In this document: one piece after another, positions 30,734 to 39,966 of the stretch | Layout: each line of letters starts with the position of its first letter | How positions within the stretch are numbered: position 1 is the first letter of the stretch | Assembly (NCBI RefSeq): GCF_003144095.1 | Contig: NZ_NSKH01000018.1 | Coordinates: forward strand, 1,532,540 to 1,596,539 | From: Streptomyces sp. ICBB 8177 | Lineage (GTDB): Bacteria > Actinomycetota > Actinomycetes > Streptomycetales > Streptomycetaceae | Direction: 5' to 3' | DNA: 64,000 nucleotides | Made by a program: the position numbers and the translations under genes | Notes under the pieces: generated by a model | Told to the model about the DNA's origin: nothing | Databases searched by the model: none | The model's input: the letters and a program-made list of their open reading frames with translations, nothing else

Positions 30734-31678
30734 GTGACGGCCGTCGAAACCCGCCCCTCGGGGGTCATCGGGGCGAGCCCGAAGCACCGGCCGTTCGGGG
30801 CCCGTGTCAAGGCGTTCGTGGCGCTGACCAAGCCGCGCATCATCGAACTGCTGCTGATCACCACGGTTCCGGTGATGTTCCTGGCCGCGAAGGGCGTACC
30901 CGACCTGTGGCTCGTCGTGGCCACCATGCTCGGCGGCTACATGTCGGCCGGGGGCGCCAACGCGCTCAACATGTACATCGACCGCGACATCGACGCGCTC
31001 ATGCACCGCACCGAGCAGCGCCCGCTGGTCACCGGGATGGTCTCGCCCACCGAATGCCTCGTCTTCGGTATCACCCTGTCGGTGGTCTCGACGGTGTGGT
31101 TCGGACTGCTGGTCAACTGGCTGTCCGCCGCTCTGTCCCTGACGGCCATCCTCTATTACGTCTTCGTCTACACGCTGGGCCTCAAACGTCGCACCGCGCA
31201 GAACATCGTGTGGGGCGGCATCGCGGGCTGCATGCAGGTGCTCATCGGCTGGTCGGCCGTGCGCGACGACCTGGCGTGGGCGCCCTTCGTGCTCTTCCTG
31301 GTCCTCTTCTTCTGGACCCCGCCGCACTACTGGCCGCTGTCGATGAAGGTCAAGGACGACTACGAGCGGGTCGGGGTGCCGATGCTGCCGGTCGTCGCGG
31401 GCAACAAGGTCGTCGCCCGGCAGATCGTGCTCTACAGCTGGGTGATGGTGCTGGTCTCGCTCACCCTGTGGTGGCCGCTGGGTGCCACCGGCTGGTTCTA
31501 CCCGATGGTGGCGGTGCTCGCCGGGGCCTTCTGGCTCAAGGAGGCGCACGCGCTGCAGGCCCGCGCCAGGGCCGGGGTCGTCGGGGCCAAGCTGAAGGAG
31601 ATGCGGCTGTTCCACTGGTCGATCACCTACGCGACGCTGCTGTTCGTCGCCGTCGCGATCGACCCGTTCCTGCGCTGA
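30734..31678 (+). CDS. ctaB: Protoheme IX farnesyltransferase (heme O synthase)
   Basis: CtaB/CyoE, 314 residues, a membrane UbiA-type prenyltransferase that farnesylates heme B to heme O. Seen: [22 protein letters not shown]; the first Asp-rich motif [21 protein letters not shown]; a second acidic motif [17 protein letters not shown]; and about nine transmembrane segments, with [10 protein letters not shown] between them. The GTG start ([10 protein letters not shown]) follows AGAGGTG; the frame is open to 30482 without a ribosome-binding site. The next enzyme, CtaA (heme A synthase), is encoded about 3 kb away on the opposite strand, with three other genes between. Confidence 0.95.
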   Translation: MTAVETRPSGVIGASPKHRPFGARVKAFVALTKPRIIELLLITTVPVMFLAAKGVPDLWLVVATMLGGYMSAGGANALNMYIDRDIDALMHRTEQRPLVTGMVSPTECLVFGITLSVVSTVWFGLLVNWLSAALSLTAILYYVFVYTLGLKRRTAQNIVWGGIAGCMQVLIGWSAVRDDLAWAPFVLFLVLFFWTPPHYWPLSMKVKDDYERVGVPMLPVVAGNKVVARQIVLYSWVMVLVSLTLWWPLGATGWFYPMVAVLAGAFWLKEAHALQARARAGVVGAKLKEMRLFHWSITYATLLFVAVAIDPFLR

Positions 31679-31753
31679 GGCCGCCCTTCCCGCGGTGACC
31701 GCGTACGGGGCCCGGCCGGGCGGGCCGCTCTTCCGCCCGCCGTTACTCGCGAG

Positions 31754-31766
31754 TAGCATCGGGGAC
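31754..31766 (+). promoter_or_regulatory. Leaderless -10 element
   Basis: TAGCAT (31754-31759) followed after exactly 7 bases by ATG, with no convincing Shine-Dalgarno sequence: a typical actinobacterial leaderless promoter end. Confidence 0.6.
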
Positions 31767-32147
31767 ATGGCAGAGACCCCTCAGTCCCCCACGAAGCCCG
31801 AGCAGTCCGCCGAGTCCGGGGCGTCCGGCGCGGACGCCCGGGCCGAGCGCCGCGTCGCCCGGCTCGCCAAGCGGATCGGCGCCTTCGCGGGCAGCCACGG
31901 CGGCAGCGCCGAGGGCCAGATCGCGTATGTCGGCGAGGTCGGCACCCGCATCGTCCTGGTCGGCTCCGACGGCACCTGGGGCGATCTGGTGGCCCCCTCG
32001 TACGAGATCGCCGAGCGCGCCGTCGAGGCCTCCGGCATCGCCCGCCACGACAGCTTCGACGGCGAGATGGCCGCCAAGGTGCGGACCGGCGCGTACGAGT
32101 GGAAGAGGATGGCCGGAATTCAGGTGGGAGGATCCCCCAACACCTGA
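31767..32147 (+). CDS. Conserved actinobacterial protein of unknown function
   Basis: A 126-residue soluble protein. The first 40 residues are disordered, Glu/Ser/Ala-rich; the rest is a compact domain: ERRVARLAKRIGAFAGSHGGSAEGQIAYVGEVGTRIVLV, then GTWGDLVAPSYEIAERAVEASGI and ending EWKRMAGIQVGG. I recognise it as a conserved hypothetical near heme genes in Streptomyces but know no function. The start is fixed by a leaderless -10 directly upstream. It stands alone between ctaB and the glutamine synthetase-like gene, on the same strand as both. Confidence 0.75.
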   Translation: MAETPQSPTKPEQSAESGASGADARAERRVARLAKRIGAFAGSHGGSAEGQIAYVGEVGTRIVLVGSDGTWGDLVAPSYEIAERAVEASGIARHDSFDGEMAAKVRTGAYEWKRMAGIQVGGSPNT

Positions 32148-32211
32148 CAGGCGTATCTCCCGTTAGCACCATGGACCACACAACCGTGGACGGCTAGGCG
32201 AGGAGTGGCGT

Positions 32212-33588
32212 ATGGGCGCGGGGGCGGCACAAGAGCGCGCGGCACGTGAGGAACTGCGGCGGCGGGCCCGCCAGGAGGCGGCCCGGCTGACCGCGGAGGG
32301 CGTGCACGCGGTCGCCCTCAGCTGGGTCGACACCTCGGGGGTGGCCCGGGTCAAGGCCGTGCCGACCGGCCGGCTGGCGCACGCCGCCCGGCACGGCGTC
32401 GGCGCCTCCCCGGTCTTCGACGTCTTCACCTCGGACGACGCCATCGCCGCCTCCCCGCTCAGCGGCGGGCCCGACGGCGACCTGCGGCTCGTCCCCGACC
32501 TCGACCGCCTCACGGTGCTGGCCGCGCAGCCCGGCTGGGCCTGGGCCCCGGCCGACCGCCAGGACCAGTCCGGCGCGCCGCACCCCGGCTGCGCGCGGCA
32601 CTTCCTGCGCCGGATGACCGCCACCGCGCGCGACAGCGGTTTCGAGCCACGCATGGGCTACGAGACCGAATGGGTGGTCTGCCGCCCCGGCGACGACGAA
32701 CCGCCCGTCGCCGCGGGCTCCGGACCCGCCTACGGCATGACCCGGCTGGTGGAGCTGTCCGACTACCTGCGCGACGTCGTCACCGCGCTGCGCGACCAGG
32801 AACTGGAGGTGCTCCAGATCCATCCGGAGTACTCCCCGGGCCAGTTCGAGGTCTCCACCGCCCCCGCCGACCCCCTGCGCGCCGCCGACGAACTCCTCGT
32901 CGTCCGCGAGACCATCCGCGCCGTCACCCTGCGGCACGGGCTGCGCGCCACCTTCGCGCCCACCGTGGTCGCCGGCGGCGTCGGCAACGGCTGCCACCTG
33001 CACCTGAGCCTGCGCCAGGACGAGCAGGACCTCTTCCGCGGCGGGCACGGACCGCAGGGGCTCACCGAGACCGCGGAAGGGTTCCTCGCCGGGATCCTCG
33101 ACGAACTGCCCGCGCTGCTCGCCGTGGGCGCCCCCTCGCCCGCCAGCTACCTGCGCCTGGCGCCGTCGGTGTGGGCGGGCGCGTACCACTGCTGGGGCCT
33201 GGAGAACCGCGAGGCCGCGCTGCGGCTGATCCCCGGACCGCCCGACGAGTCCGGCAGCGCCAACGCCGAGGTCAAGTGCTTCGACGCGGCCGCCAACCCC
33301 TACCTGCTGGCCGGTGCCGTGCTCGCCGCCGGGCTCGCCGGCGCCGAGGCCAAGCGCACCCTGCCCGCGCCGGTCCAGGGCGACCCCGCCGTGGTCGCGC
33401 CGGACACCCCCCGGCTGCCCAGGTCGCTGACCCAGGCCGCCGACCGCTTCGCGGCCAGCGAGGTGCTGCGGGCGGCGCTCGGGGAGACCCTGCACGGCGC
33501 CGTGCTCGCGGTGCGCAGGGCCGAGGCGGAAAGCCTCGACGGGCGCGACCCCGAGGCCGTGGCCGCCGCCACCCGGTGGCGCTACTGA
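32212..33588 (+). CDS. Glutamine synthetase-like ligase (FluG/gamma-glutamylamide type)
   Basis: A 458-residue GS-fold protein, type I-like but diverged. ATG follows AGGAG. Seen: N-terminal beta-grasp region WVDTSGVARVKAVPTGRL; catalytic-domain motifs GYETEWVV (Glu ligands), IHPEYSPGQFEVSTAP, GNGCHLHLSL (His ligand), SYLRLAPSVWAGAYHCWGLENREAALRLI (Arg) and VKCFDAAANPYLLAGAVLAAG. The usual adenylylation Tyr motif of GlnA is not evident. Such proteins often ligate glutamate to amines other than ammonia. It overlaps by one base with an amidohydrolase gene; the same two domains are fused in fungal FluG and plant NodGS proteins. I infer a gamma-glutamyl-amine or related pathway; substrate unknown. 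Confidence 0.85.
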   Translation: MGAGAAQERAAREELRRRARQEAARLTAEGVHAVALSWVDTSGVARVKAVPTGRLAHAARHGVGASPVFDVFTSDDAIAASPLSGGPDGDLRLVPDLDRLTVLAAQPGWAWAPADRQDQSGAPHPGCARHFLRRMTATARDSGFEPRMGYETEWVVCRPGDDEPPVAAGSGPAYGMTRLVELSDYLRDVVTALRDQELEVLQIHPEYSPGQFEVSTAPADPLRAADELLVVRETIRAVTLRHGLRATFAPTVVAGGVGNGCHLHLSLRQDEQDLFRGGHGPQGLTETAEGFLAGILDELPALLAVGAPSPASYLRLAPSVWAGAYHCWGLENREAALRLIPGPPDESGSANAEVKCFDAAANPYLLAGAVLAAGLAGAEAKRTLPAPVQGDPAVVAPDTPRLPRSLTQAADRFAASEVLRAALGETLHGAVLAVRRAEAESLDGRDPEAVAAATRWRY

Positions 33589-34730
33589 TGGTGCTCCCGC
33601 CCGCGGCGCTGCCGCTGCCACCGCTGGTCGACCACCACTGCCACGGGGTCGTGACGGCGGAACTCGGCCTCGGCTCCTTCGAGCCGTACCTCACCGAGTC
33701 GCACGCGCCCGCCGCCGCGGGCACCACGTTCTTCGACACCCAGACCGGGTTCGCGGTGCGCCGCTGGTGCCCGCCGCTGCTCGGCCTGGAACCGCACTGC
33801 CCGCCCGCCCACTACCTCGCCAGACGCCGGGAGATCGGCGCCTACGAGAGCACCCGGCTGCTGCTGCGCGGCACCGGCATCGGCGCCTACCTGGTCGACA
33901 CCGGCATCCCCGGCGACCTGACCGGGCCCGCCGAACTCGCCGCCTCCGCCGGGGCGAGCGCTCACGAGGTCGTACGGCTGGAGACGCTGGCCGAGCGGAC
34001 CGCGGACGCCGCCCCCGCCCCGGAGCCCTTCGTCACCGCCCTCGCCGAGGCGGTGCACGACGCGGCGCGCACGGCGATCGGCTTCAAGTCGGTCGCCGCC
34101 TACCGCCACGGCCTCGCCCTGGAGCCGGAACCGCCAGGACCGGCCGCGGTGCGGCGCGCCGCCGCCGAGTGGCTCGGCGCCCGCGAGGCCGGCGGCCGGC
34201 TCCACGACCCGGTGCTGCTGCGCCACCTGCTGTGGACCGCGGTGGCCACCGGGCTGCCGCTGCAACTGCACACCGGTTTCGGCGATCCCGACCTCAGGCT
34301 GGACCACGCCGACCCCGCGCTGCTCACCGACTTCGTCAAGGCCACCGACGGCCTCGGCACGGACCTCGTGCTCCTGCACGGCTATCCGTACCACCGTCAG
34401 GCCGCCTACCTGGCCAACGTCTTCCCGCACGTCTACGCCGACGTCGGGCTCGCGATCGGCCACACCGGTGCCCGCGCCGCCGCCGTGCTCGCCGAGACGC
34501 TGGAGCTGGCGCCCTTCGGCAAGCTGATGTTCTCCACCGACGCCTACGGCTTGCCCGAGCTGTACGTGACCGGCGCCCGGCTGTTCACCGGCGCGCTGGA
34601 GCGGCTGCTGGGGGAGTGGGTCGAGGAGGGCGCCTGGTCCGCGCCGGACGCCCAGCGGGTGGCGGCCCTGCTGGTCTCCGGCAACGCGCGCCGGGTCTAC
34701 GGGCTGTCAGACCCCGGCGGCGACCGCTGA
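33588..34730 (+). CDS. Amidohydrolase, FluG N-domain-like
   Basis: A 380-residue metal-dependent hydrolase of the amidohydrolase_2 superfamily. Its ATG shares one base with the stop of the glutamine synthetase-like gene (TGATG). Seen: N-terminal DHHCHG (HxH ligands, about residues 15-20); IGFKSVAAYR, where the Lys may be carbamylated; LQLHTGFGDPDLRL; LLHGYPYHRQAAYLANVFPHVYADVGL; and MFSTDAYG with the catalytic Asp. The HTGFGDPD and HGYPY motifs resemble the amidohydrolase half of FluG. The 3' end overlaps the convergent ctaA gene by 24 bases. Tight coupling suggests it releases or removes what the ligase adds (inference). Confidence 0.82.
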   Translation: MVLPPAALPLPPLVDHHCHGVVTAELGLGSFEPYLTESHAPAAAGTTFFDTQTGFAVRRWCPPLLGLEPHCPPAHYLARRREIGAYESTRLLLRGTGIGAYLVDTGIPGDLTGPAELAASAGASAHEVVRLETLAERTADAAPAPEPFVTALAEAVHDAARTAIGFKSVAAYRHGLALEPEPPGPAAVRRAAAEWLGAREAGGRLHDPVLLRHLLWTAVATGLPLQLHTGFGDPDLRLDHADPALLTDFVKATDGLGTDLVLLHGYPYHRQAAYLANVFPHVYADVGLAIGHTGARAAAVLAETLELAPFGKLMFSTDAYGLPELYVTGARLFTGALERLLGEWVEEGAWSAPDAQRVAALLVSGNARRVYGLSDPGGDR

Positions 34731-35681
34731 CTCCTGCGGCGGGACCGCGGCGGCGGTCGCCGTCTCGGGGCGCTCGCGCATCGCCAGGACGACGCGGACC
34801 ATCGCGATCCACACCAGGCACGCGCCCAGCATGTGCGCCTCGACCACGCCGACCGGCAGGTGCGTGAAGTACTGGACATACCCCACGGCACCCTGGAGCA
34901 TCAGCACCGCGAACAGCTCGACCACCCGGCGGCGCGTCAGCGCGGGTGCGTCGATCGCGCGCAGCACGAACCACAGTGCCACCGTCAGGCCCACCACGAT
35001 GTAGACGAAGTCGACGTGCAGTTGCGTGATCTCACGCCAGTCGATCGGGATGCGGTGCACCTGCCGCGGGTCGCCCGCGTGCGGGCCCGCGCCGGTGGTC
35101 ACCAGGCCGGCCAGCACCAGTGCGCAGGTCGCCGCGGCCAGCACCCACGTCAGCTGCCGCACCGGGCGCGGCACCAGGTCCCGGACGGGCGCGTCGCTCT
35201 CCCGGGCGCGCTGCCACATCAGCAGCGCGACCGTCAGCAGCGCGAACGCCAGCACGTCGTGCGAGCCGACGAGGTACGGGTTCAGGCCGGTCAGCACCAC
35301 GATGCCGCCGAGTACCGCGTTGCCCATGACCAGCCAGAACTGCCCCCAGCCCAGCCGGGTCAGGGAACGCCGCCACGGGGCGCGGGAGCGCGCGGTCAGG
35401 ATCGCGGCGCCGACCACCACGCACAGTACGTCGGTGATCATGCGGTTGGTGAACTCGATGACGCCGTGGATGCCCATCGCCTTGGTGGGCGTCAGGCTCT
35501 GCGCGGTGCAGGTCGGCCAGGTCGGACAGCCGAGGCCCGAGTCGGTGAGCCGGACCGCGCCCCCGCCCACCACGATGAGCACCGCCATGACGACGGTGGC
35601 CAGCGCGACCCGTTCCACCCACTTGGACGACGGTTGCCAGTGGTCGGCGAGCAGCGCGAGGGGATTGAGCGTTTTCGGCAC
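34707..35681 (-). CDS. ctaA: Heme A synthase
   Basis: CtaA/COX15, 324 residues, oxidises the methyl group of heme O to form heme A for cytochrome aa3 oxidase. Seen: about eight transmembrane helices in two four-helix halves; the heme ligand region VGGGAVRLTDSGLGCPTWPTC with a Cys pair; GVIEFTNRMITD with a His ligand; GNAVLGGIVVLTGLNPYLVGSHDVLAF; TTGAGPHAGDP; ITQLHVDFVYI; and VGVVEAHMLGACLVW. The GTG start is leaderless-like (TACGAT on the minus strand 6 bases upstream). It converges on and slightly overlaps the amidohydrolase gene. ctaB, the preceding enzyme, is about 3 kb away. Confidence 0.95.
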   Translation of the reverse strand: MPKTLNPLALLADHWQPSSKWVERVALATVVMAVLIVVGGGAVRLTDSGLGCPTWPTCTAQSLTPTKAMGIHGVIEFTNRMITDVLCVVVGAAILTARSRAPWRRSLTRLGWGQFWLVMGNAVLGGIVVLTGLNPYLVGSHDVLAFALLTVALLMWQRARESDAPVRDLVPRPVRQLTWVLAAATCALVLAGLVTTGAGPHAGDPRQVHRIPIDWREITQLHVDFVYIVVGLTVALWFVLRAIDAPALTRRRVVELFAVLMLQGAVGYVQYFTHLPVGVVEAHMLGACLVWIAMVRVVLAMRERPETATAAAVPPQESAVAAGV

Positions 35682-35693
35682 CCGGTCATCGTA
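35682..35693 (-). promoter_or_regulatory. Leaderless -10 element of ctaA
   Basis: On the minus strand TACGAT (complement of 35688-35693) is followed after 6 bases by the ctaA GTG, with no Shine-Dalgarno sequence. Confidence 0.45.
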
Positions 35694-35743
35694 GGTCAGC
35701 GCTTGTGCACGGATTCACGAGGGGTCGCCGCCGAGGCGACTGC

Positions 35744-36532
35744 CTACTCCCAGCGGAACCAGCGCGCCGCCGCGCCCAGCCCCAGCACCGCCCAGACCGC
35801 CAGCACGCCCAGGTCGCCCCACGGCGTCCCGGCACCGTGCTGGAGCACCCCGCGCAGGCCGTCGGACAGGGCCGAGATGGGCAGCAGGTCCAGCACCTCG
35901 CGCGCGGCGTGCGGGAACTTGCTCAACGGCACGATCACCCCGCCGCCGACCAGCAGCAGCAGGAAGACCAGGTTGGCGGCGGCGAGCGTGGCCTCGGCCT
36001 TCAGTGTCCCCGCCATCAGCAGCCCCAGCCCGGAGAACGCGGCGGTGCCCGCGACCAGCAGCAGCACCACGGACGCCGGGTCGCCGTGCGGCGACCAGCC
36101 CAGGGCCAGCGCGATCACCGCGAGCAGCACGACCTGCAGGACCTCGGTCACCAGCACGGAGCAGGTCTTGGCGGTCATCAGCGCCCAGCGCGGCAGCGGG
36201 GAGGCGGCGAGCCGCTTGAGCACGCCGTAGCGGCGTTCGAAGCCGGTGGCGATGGCCTGCCCGGTGAACGCGGTCGACATCACCGCGAGCGCCAGCAGGC
36301 CCGGCGCGAGGAAGTCCACCCGCTTGCCGCCGCCCACGTCGACGATTCCGACGGCGCTGAAGAGCACCAGCAGCACGGTGGGGATGACGACGGTCAGCAG
36401 CAGCTGCTCGCCGTTGCGCAGCAGCATCCGCGTCTCCAGCGCGGCCTGCGCGCCGATCATGCGCGGCAGTGGCGCGGCGCCCGGCGCGGGCGTGAAGACG
36501 CCGGTGGTCGCTTCGGTCCCGGTCGCGCTCAT
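35744..36532 (-). CDS. ABC-2 type transporter permease
   Basis: A 262-residue six-helix ABC-2 permease. Seen: MLLRNGEQLLLTVVIPTVLLVLFSAVG, FLAPGLLALAVMSTAFTGQAIATGFERRYGVLKRLAASPLPR, and hydrophobic helices to the end. The FERRxGxLKRL motif is a hallmark of ABC-2 exporters. Its ATG overlaps the stop of the ATPase gene by 4 bases (ATGA), so the two form one exporter. Neighbouring genes are ctaA downstream and sufR divergent upstream. This exporter pair beside suf is, as I recall, conserved in Streptomyces, but its substrate (drug, lipid or heme-related) is unknown. Confidence 0.88.
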   Translation of the reverse strand: MSATGTEATTGVFTPAPGAAPLPRMIGAQAALETRMLLRNGEQLLLTVVIPTVLLVLFSAVGIVDVGGGKRVDFLAPGLLALAVMSTAFTGQAIATGFERRYGVLKRLAASPLPRWALMTAKTCSVLVTEVLQVVLLAVIALALGWSPHGDPASVVLLLVAGTAAFSGLGLLMAGTLKAEATLAAANLVFLLLLVGGGVIVPLSKFPHAAREVLDLLPISALSDGLRGVLQHGAGTPWGDLGVLAVWAVLGLGAAARWFRWE

Positions 36533-37455
36533 CCGCGCAGCTCCTTGCCGGTCAGTTCCAGGAAGACGTCCTCCAGCGTGCGGCGTTCGACCGCGATGCG
36601 GTCGGGCATCACGCCGTGCTGGGCGCACCAGGAGGTGACGGTGGCCAGCATCTGCGGGTCCACCTTGCCCTCGATGCGGTAGCTGCCCGGGGTCGGTTCG
36701 AGCGCGGCGCTGTCCGCGGGCAGCGCGTTGAGCAGCGAGACCAGGTCGAGGCCCGGGCGGCCGGTGAAGCGCAGGGTGCCCTCGGCGCCGCCCCGGCACA
36801 GCTCGGTGGGCGCGCCGGAGGCGATCACGCGGCCGCGGTCGACGATCACCACGTGGTCGGCGAGGTGCTCGGCCTCGTCCATGAAGTGGGTGGTGAGCAC
36901 GGCGGTGACGCCGTCGGCGCGCAGTTCGGAGACGAGGTCCCAGGTCGCGCGGCGGGCCTGCGGGTCCAGGCCGGCGGTCGGCTCGTCGAGGAAGACCAGT
37001 TCGGGCCTGCCGACGATGGCCATGGCGAGCGCGAGCCGCTGCTGCTGGCCGCCGGACAGCCGCCGGTACGGGGTGCGCCCGCAGGAGCCGAGGCCGAGGC
37101 GTTCGACGAGCATCGCGGGGTCGAGCGGGTCGCGGTGCAGCTTCGCGGTGTGCCGCAGCATCTCCTCCGCGCGGGCGCCCGGGTAGACGCCGCCGTTCTG
37201 GAGCATGACGCCGATGCGCGGGCGCAGCGCGCCGCCCTCGGTGAGCGGGTCCAGGCCGAGGACGCGCACCGTGCCGCCGTCCGGCCTGCGGTAGCCCTCG
37301 CAGGTCTCGACGACGGTGGTCTTGCCCGCTCCGTTGGGCCCCAGGACCGCGGTGACGCGGCCCCGGGCGACGCTGAGGTCGAGCCCGTCGACCGCCGTCT
37401 TCCCGCCGTACCGCTTGACCAGGCCGACGACCTCGACCGCGGGGGTGCTCTGCAT
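36529..37455 (-). CDS. ABC transporter ATP-binding protein (exporter type)
   Basis: A 308-residue ABC ATPase. Seen: Walker A GPNGAGKTT near residue 39, Q-loop region GVMLQNGGVYPGARAEEML, signature LSGGQQQRLALAMA, Walker B LVFLDEPTAGLDPQARRATW, and H-loop VLTTHFMDEAEHLAD; then a C-terminal extension of about 90 residues, as in drug-exporter ATPases of the DrrA/CcmA-like type. It heads the exporter pair with the overlapping permease. It diverges from sufR across about 200 bases that contain a TAAGG-N4-CCTTA palindrome. Confidence 0.92.
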   Translation of the reverse strand: MQSTPAVEVVGLVKRYGGKTAVDGLDLSVARGRVTAVLGPNGAGKTTVVETCEGYRRPDGGTVRVLGLDPLTEGGALRPRIGVMLQNGGVYPGARAEEMLRHTAKLHRDPLDPAMLVERLGLGSCGRTPYRRLSGGQQQRLALAMAIVGRPELVFLDEPTAGLDPQARRATWDLVSELRADGVTAVLTTHFMDEAEHLADHVVIVDRGRVIASGAPTELCRGGAEGTLRFTGRPGLDLVSLLNALPADSAALEPTPGSYRIEGKVDPQMLATVTSWCAQHGVMPDRIAVERRTLEDVFLELTGKELRG

Positions 37456-37567
37456 GGGCCCGAGTCTAAGGAGCGCGTCCAGGGGCCCGGCAGGCGCCCC
37501 GGACTTCGGCCCGGTCCCGTGCCGCGCCGTACGCGCGTGCAGGGGGACGCCGTGTCCGGAGCGTCGA

Positions 37568-37581
37568 TAAGGGTGACCTTA
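37568..37581. promoter_or_regulatory. TAAGG-GTGA-CCTTA palindrome
   Basis: A perfect 5-bp inverted repeat with 4-base spacer between the divergent ABC exporter and sufR genes. It vaguely resembles half of an iron-box-type operator (TTAGG...CCTAA), but does not match it fully. Confidence 0.35.
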
Positions 37582-37618
37582 CGTGACGGAAGCCACCGGA
37601 ACGCGATCAAGGCGTCAC

Positions 37619-37655
37619 TTGTCGCTTGCCGCGGAATTACGCAACAATGGTGTTG
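37619..37655 (+). promoter_or_regulatory. sufR promoter with SufR-type operator
   Basis: TTGTCG (37619-37624), an 18-base spacer and AACAAT (37643-37648) fit a promoter that starts at or next to the sufR GTG. The perfect palindrome CAAC-AATGGT-GTTG (37642-37655) covers the -10 and the first base of the start codon. I recall CAAC-N6-GTTG as the reported SufR motif in Streptomyces. Confidence 0.65.
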
Positions 37656-38461
37656 TGAAATACGCGGGCGAGGGATCGCGGGAGACGGCGGCTGAGGCGG
37701 CCGTCGCTTCGGGTCTGCCCGCGGAGACCCCCGGAGAGGGGCAGGCCGCCGAGGCGGAGGGGCACCGCGGCACCCGCAACCGGGTCGCCCGCTCCATCCT
37801 CGACCACGGCCCGTCCACCGCCGCCGACCTGGCGGAACGCCTGGAGCTGACCCCCGCAGCGGTGCGCAGGCACCTGGACGCGCTGGTCGCCGAGGGCATC
37901 GTGGAGCCGCGCGAGAAGCGGGTCTACGGATCCCGCTCCCGGGGCCGCCCCGCCAAGGCCTTCGCGCTCACCGACTGCGGCCGCGACGCCTTCTACCAGG
38001 CGTACGACCAGCTCGCCGAGGACGCGCTGCGCTGGATCGCGCAGGCCGCGGGCGGCGGCCGGATGGGTGACGCCGCGGTCGCCGCGTTCGCGCGGGCCCG
38101 GGTCGCCGCCCAGATGGAGAAGTACCGCCCGCGCATCGAGGCACTGCCGCCCGAGCAGCGCGCGAGGGCGCTCGCCGAGGCGTTGACCGAGGACGGGTAC
38201 GCTGCTACCACGCGTGGCGCGCACGCCTCCTCCGCCGGGGAGCAGCTCTGCCAGCACCACTGCCCGGTGGCGCACACCGCCGAGCGGTTCCCGCAGCTGT
38301 GCGAGGCGGAGGCCGAGGTCTTCTCCCGCCTGCTCGGGACGCATGTACAGCGTCTGGCCACCATCGCCCACGGCGACGGCGTGTGCACGACGTTCGTACC
38401 GAGACCCACCAAGCAAGCCACCACAGAAACCGCCGCGAAGTCCGGGAGGAACCCCGCATGA
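37655..38461 (+). CDS. sufR: SufR-type iron-sulfur cluster-sensing regulator
   Basis: A 268-residue DeoR/ArsR-like winged-helix regulator at the head of the suf operon. Seen: the HTH ([44 protein letters not shown], about 42-85), the wing [18 protein letters not shown], and C-terminal Cys residues [21 protein letters not shown]...GVC that would hold a [4Fe-4S] cluster. SufR proteins repress suf when their cluster is intact. GTG at 37655 overlaps a SufR-type palindrome; I preferred it over an upstream in-frame start at 37583 because it lies correctly below the predicted promoter. The sufB ATG overlaps its stop (ATGA). Confidence 0.92.
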   Translation: MKYAGEGSRETAAEAAVASGLPAETPGEGQAAEAEGHRGTRNRVARSILDHGPSTAADLAERLELTPAAVRRHLDALVAEGIVEPREKRVYGSRSRGRPAKAFALTDCGRDAFYQAYDQLAEDALRWIAQAAGGGRMGDAAVAAFARARVAAQMEKYRPRIEALPPEQRARALAEALTEDGYAATTRGAHASSAGEQLCQHHCPVAHTAERFPQLCEAEAEVFSRLLGTHVQRLATIAHGDGVCTTFVPRPTKQATTETAAKSGRNPA

Positions 38462-39879
38462 CTGCTCCCACGGAGACCACTCACCCGGAGCTCGAAGGCC
38501 TGGGCACCTACGAGTACGGCTGGGCCGACTCCGACGCGGCGGGCGCCTCCGCCAAGCGCGGCCTGTCGGAGGACGTCGTCCGCGACATCTCCGCCAAGAA
38601 GTCCGAGCCGGAGTGGATGCTGAACCTGCGCCTGAAGGGCCTGCGGCTCTTCGGCAAGAAGCCCATGCCGACCTGGGGCTCCGACCTGAGCGGCATCGAC
38701 TTCGACAACATCAAGTACTTCGTGCGGTCCACCGAGAAGCAGGCGGAGTCCTGGGAGGACCTGCCGGAGGACATCAAGAACACCTACGACAAGCTGGGCA
38801 TCCCGGAGGCGGAGAAGCAGCGCCTGGTCGCCGGTGTCGCCGCGCAGTATGAGTCGGAGGTCGTCTACCACCAGATCCGCGAGGACCTGGAGAAGCAGGG
38901 CGTCATCTTCCTGGACACCGACACGGCGCTCAAGGAGCACCCGGAGCTGTTCAAGGAGTACTTCGGCACCGTCATCCCGGCCGGCGACAACAAGTTCGCC
39001 TCGCTGAACACCGCGGTGTGGTCCGGCGGTTCGTTCATCTACGTGCCGAAGGGCGTGCACGTCGACATCCCGCTGCAGGCCTACTTCCGGATCAACACCG
39101 AGAACATGGGCCAGTTCGAGCGGACCCTGATCATCGTGGACGAGGACGCGTACGTCCACTACGTCGAGGGCTGCACGGCGCCGATCTACAAGTCCGACTC
39201 GCTGCACTCCGCGGTCGTCGAGATCATCGTCAAGAAGGGCGCCCGCTGCCGCTACACGACCATCCAGAACTGGTCGAACAACGTCTACAACCTGGTCACC
39301 AAGCGCGCCGTCGCCTACGAGGGCGCCACCATGGAGTGGGTCGACGGCAACATCGGCTCCAAGGTGACCATGAAGTACCCGGCCGTCTACCTGATGGGCG
39401 AGCACGCCAAGGGCGAGACGCTGTCCATCGCCTTCGCCGGCGAGGGCCAGCACCAGGACGCCGGCGCCAAGATGGTCCACATGGCGCCGAACACCTCCTC
39501 CAACATCGTCTCCAAGTCGGTGGCCCGGGGCGGCGGCCGCACCTCGTACCGCGGTCTGATCGAGATCGGCGAGGGCTCGCCCGGCTCCAAGTCCAACGTG
39601 CTGTGCGACGCGCTGCTGGTCGACACGATCTCCCGCTCCGACACCTACCCCTACGTGGATGTCCGCGAGGACGACGTGTCGATGGGCCACGAGGCGACCG
39701 TCTCCAAGGTCAGCGAGGACCAGCTCTTCTACCTGATGAGCCGCGGCATGACCGAGTTCGAGGCCATGGCGATGATCGTGCGCGGCTTCGTGGAGCCGAT
39801 CGCCCGCGAGCTGCCGATGGAGTACGCGCTGGAGCTCAACCGGCTGATCGAGCTGCAGATGGAAGGCGCGGTCGGCTGA
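38458..39879 (+). CDS. sufB: Fe-S cluster assembly scaffold protein SufB
   Basis: SufB, 473 residues, the core of the SufBCD scaffold on which Fe-S clusters are built. Seen: [27 protein letters not shown] near residue 40; [52 protein letters not shown] with the conserved Cys; the beta-helix [26 protein letters not shown]; and the C-terminal [21 protein letters not shown]. The ATG lies 7 bases after GGGAGGA and overlaps the sufR stop. The gap to sufD is 87 bases; no gene or strong hairpin is seen there. Confidence 0.97.
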   Translation: MTAPTETTHPELEGLGTYEYGWADSDAAGASAKRGLSEDVVRDISAKKSEPEWMLNLRLKGLRLFGKKPMPTWGSDLSGIDFDNIKYFVRSTEKQAESWEDLPEDIKNTYDKLGIPEAEKQRLVAGVAAQYESEVVYHQIREDLEKQGVIFLDTDTALKEHPELFKEYFGTVIPAGDNKFASLNTAVWSGGSFIYVPKGVHVDIPLQAYFRINTENMGQFERTLIIVDEDAYVHYVEGCTAPIYKSDSLHSAVVEIIVKKGARCRYTTIQNWSNNVYNLVTKRAVAYEGATMEWVDGNIGSKVTMKYPAVYLMGEHAKGETLSIAFAGEGQHQDAGAKMVHMAPNTSSNIVSKSVARGGGRTSYRGLIEIGEGSPGSKSNVLCDALLVDTISRSDTYPYVDVREDDVSMGHEATVSKVSEDQLFYLMSRGMTEFEAMAMIVRGFVEPIARELPMEYALELNRLIELQMEGAVG

Positions 39880-39966
39880 CCCGCCGCCGCCCGCACCCTG
39901 GCGCGAGCGCGCACTCGCGACGACGACCTTCGACGAGCCCCTCAGAAAGAGAGCTGTACGACAGCC

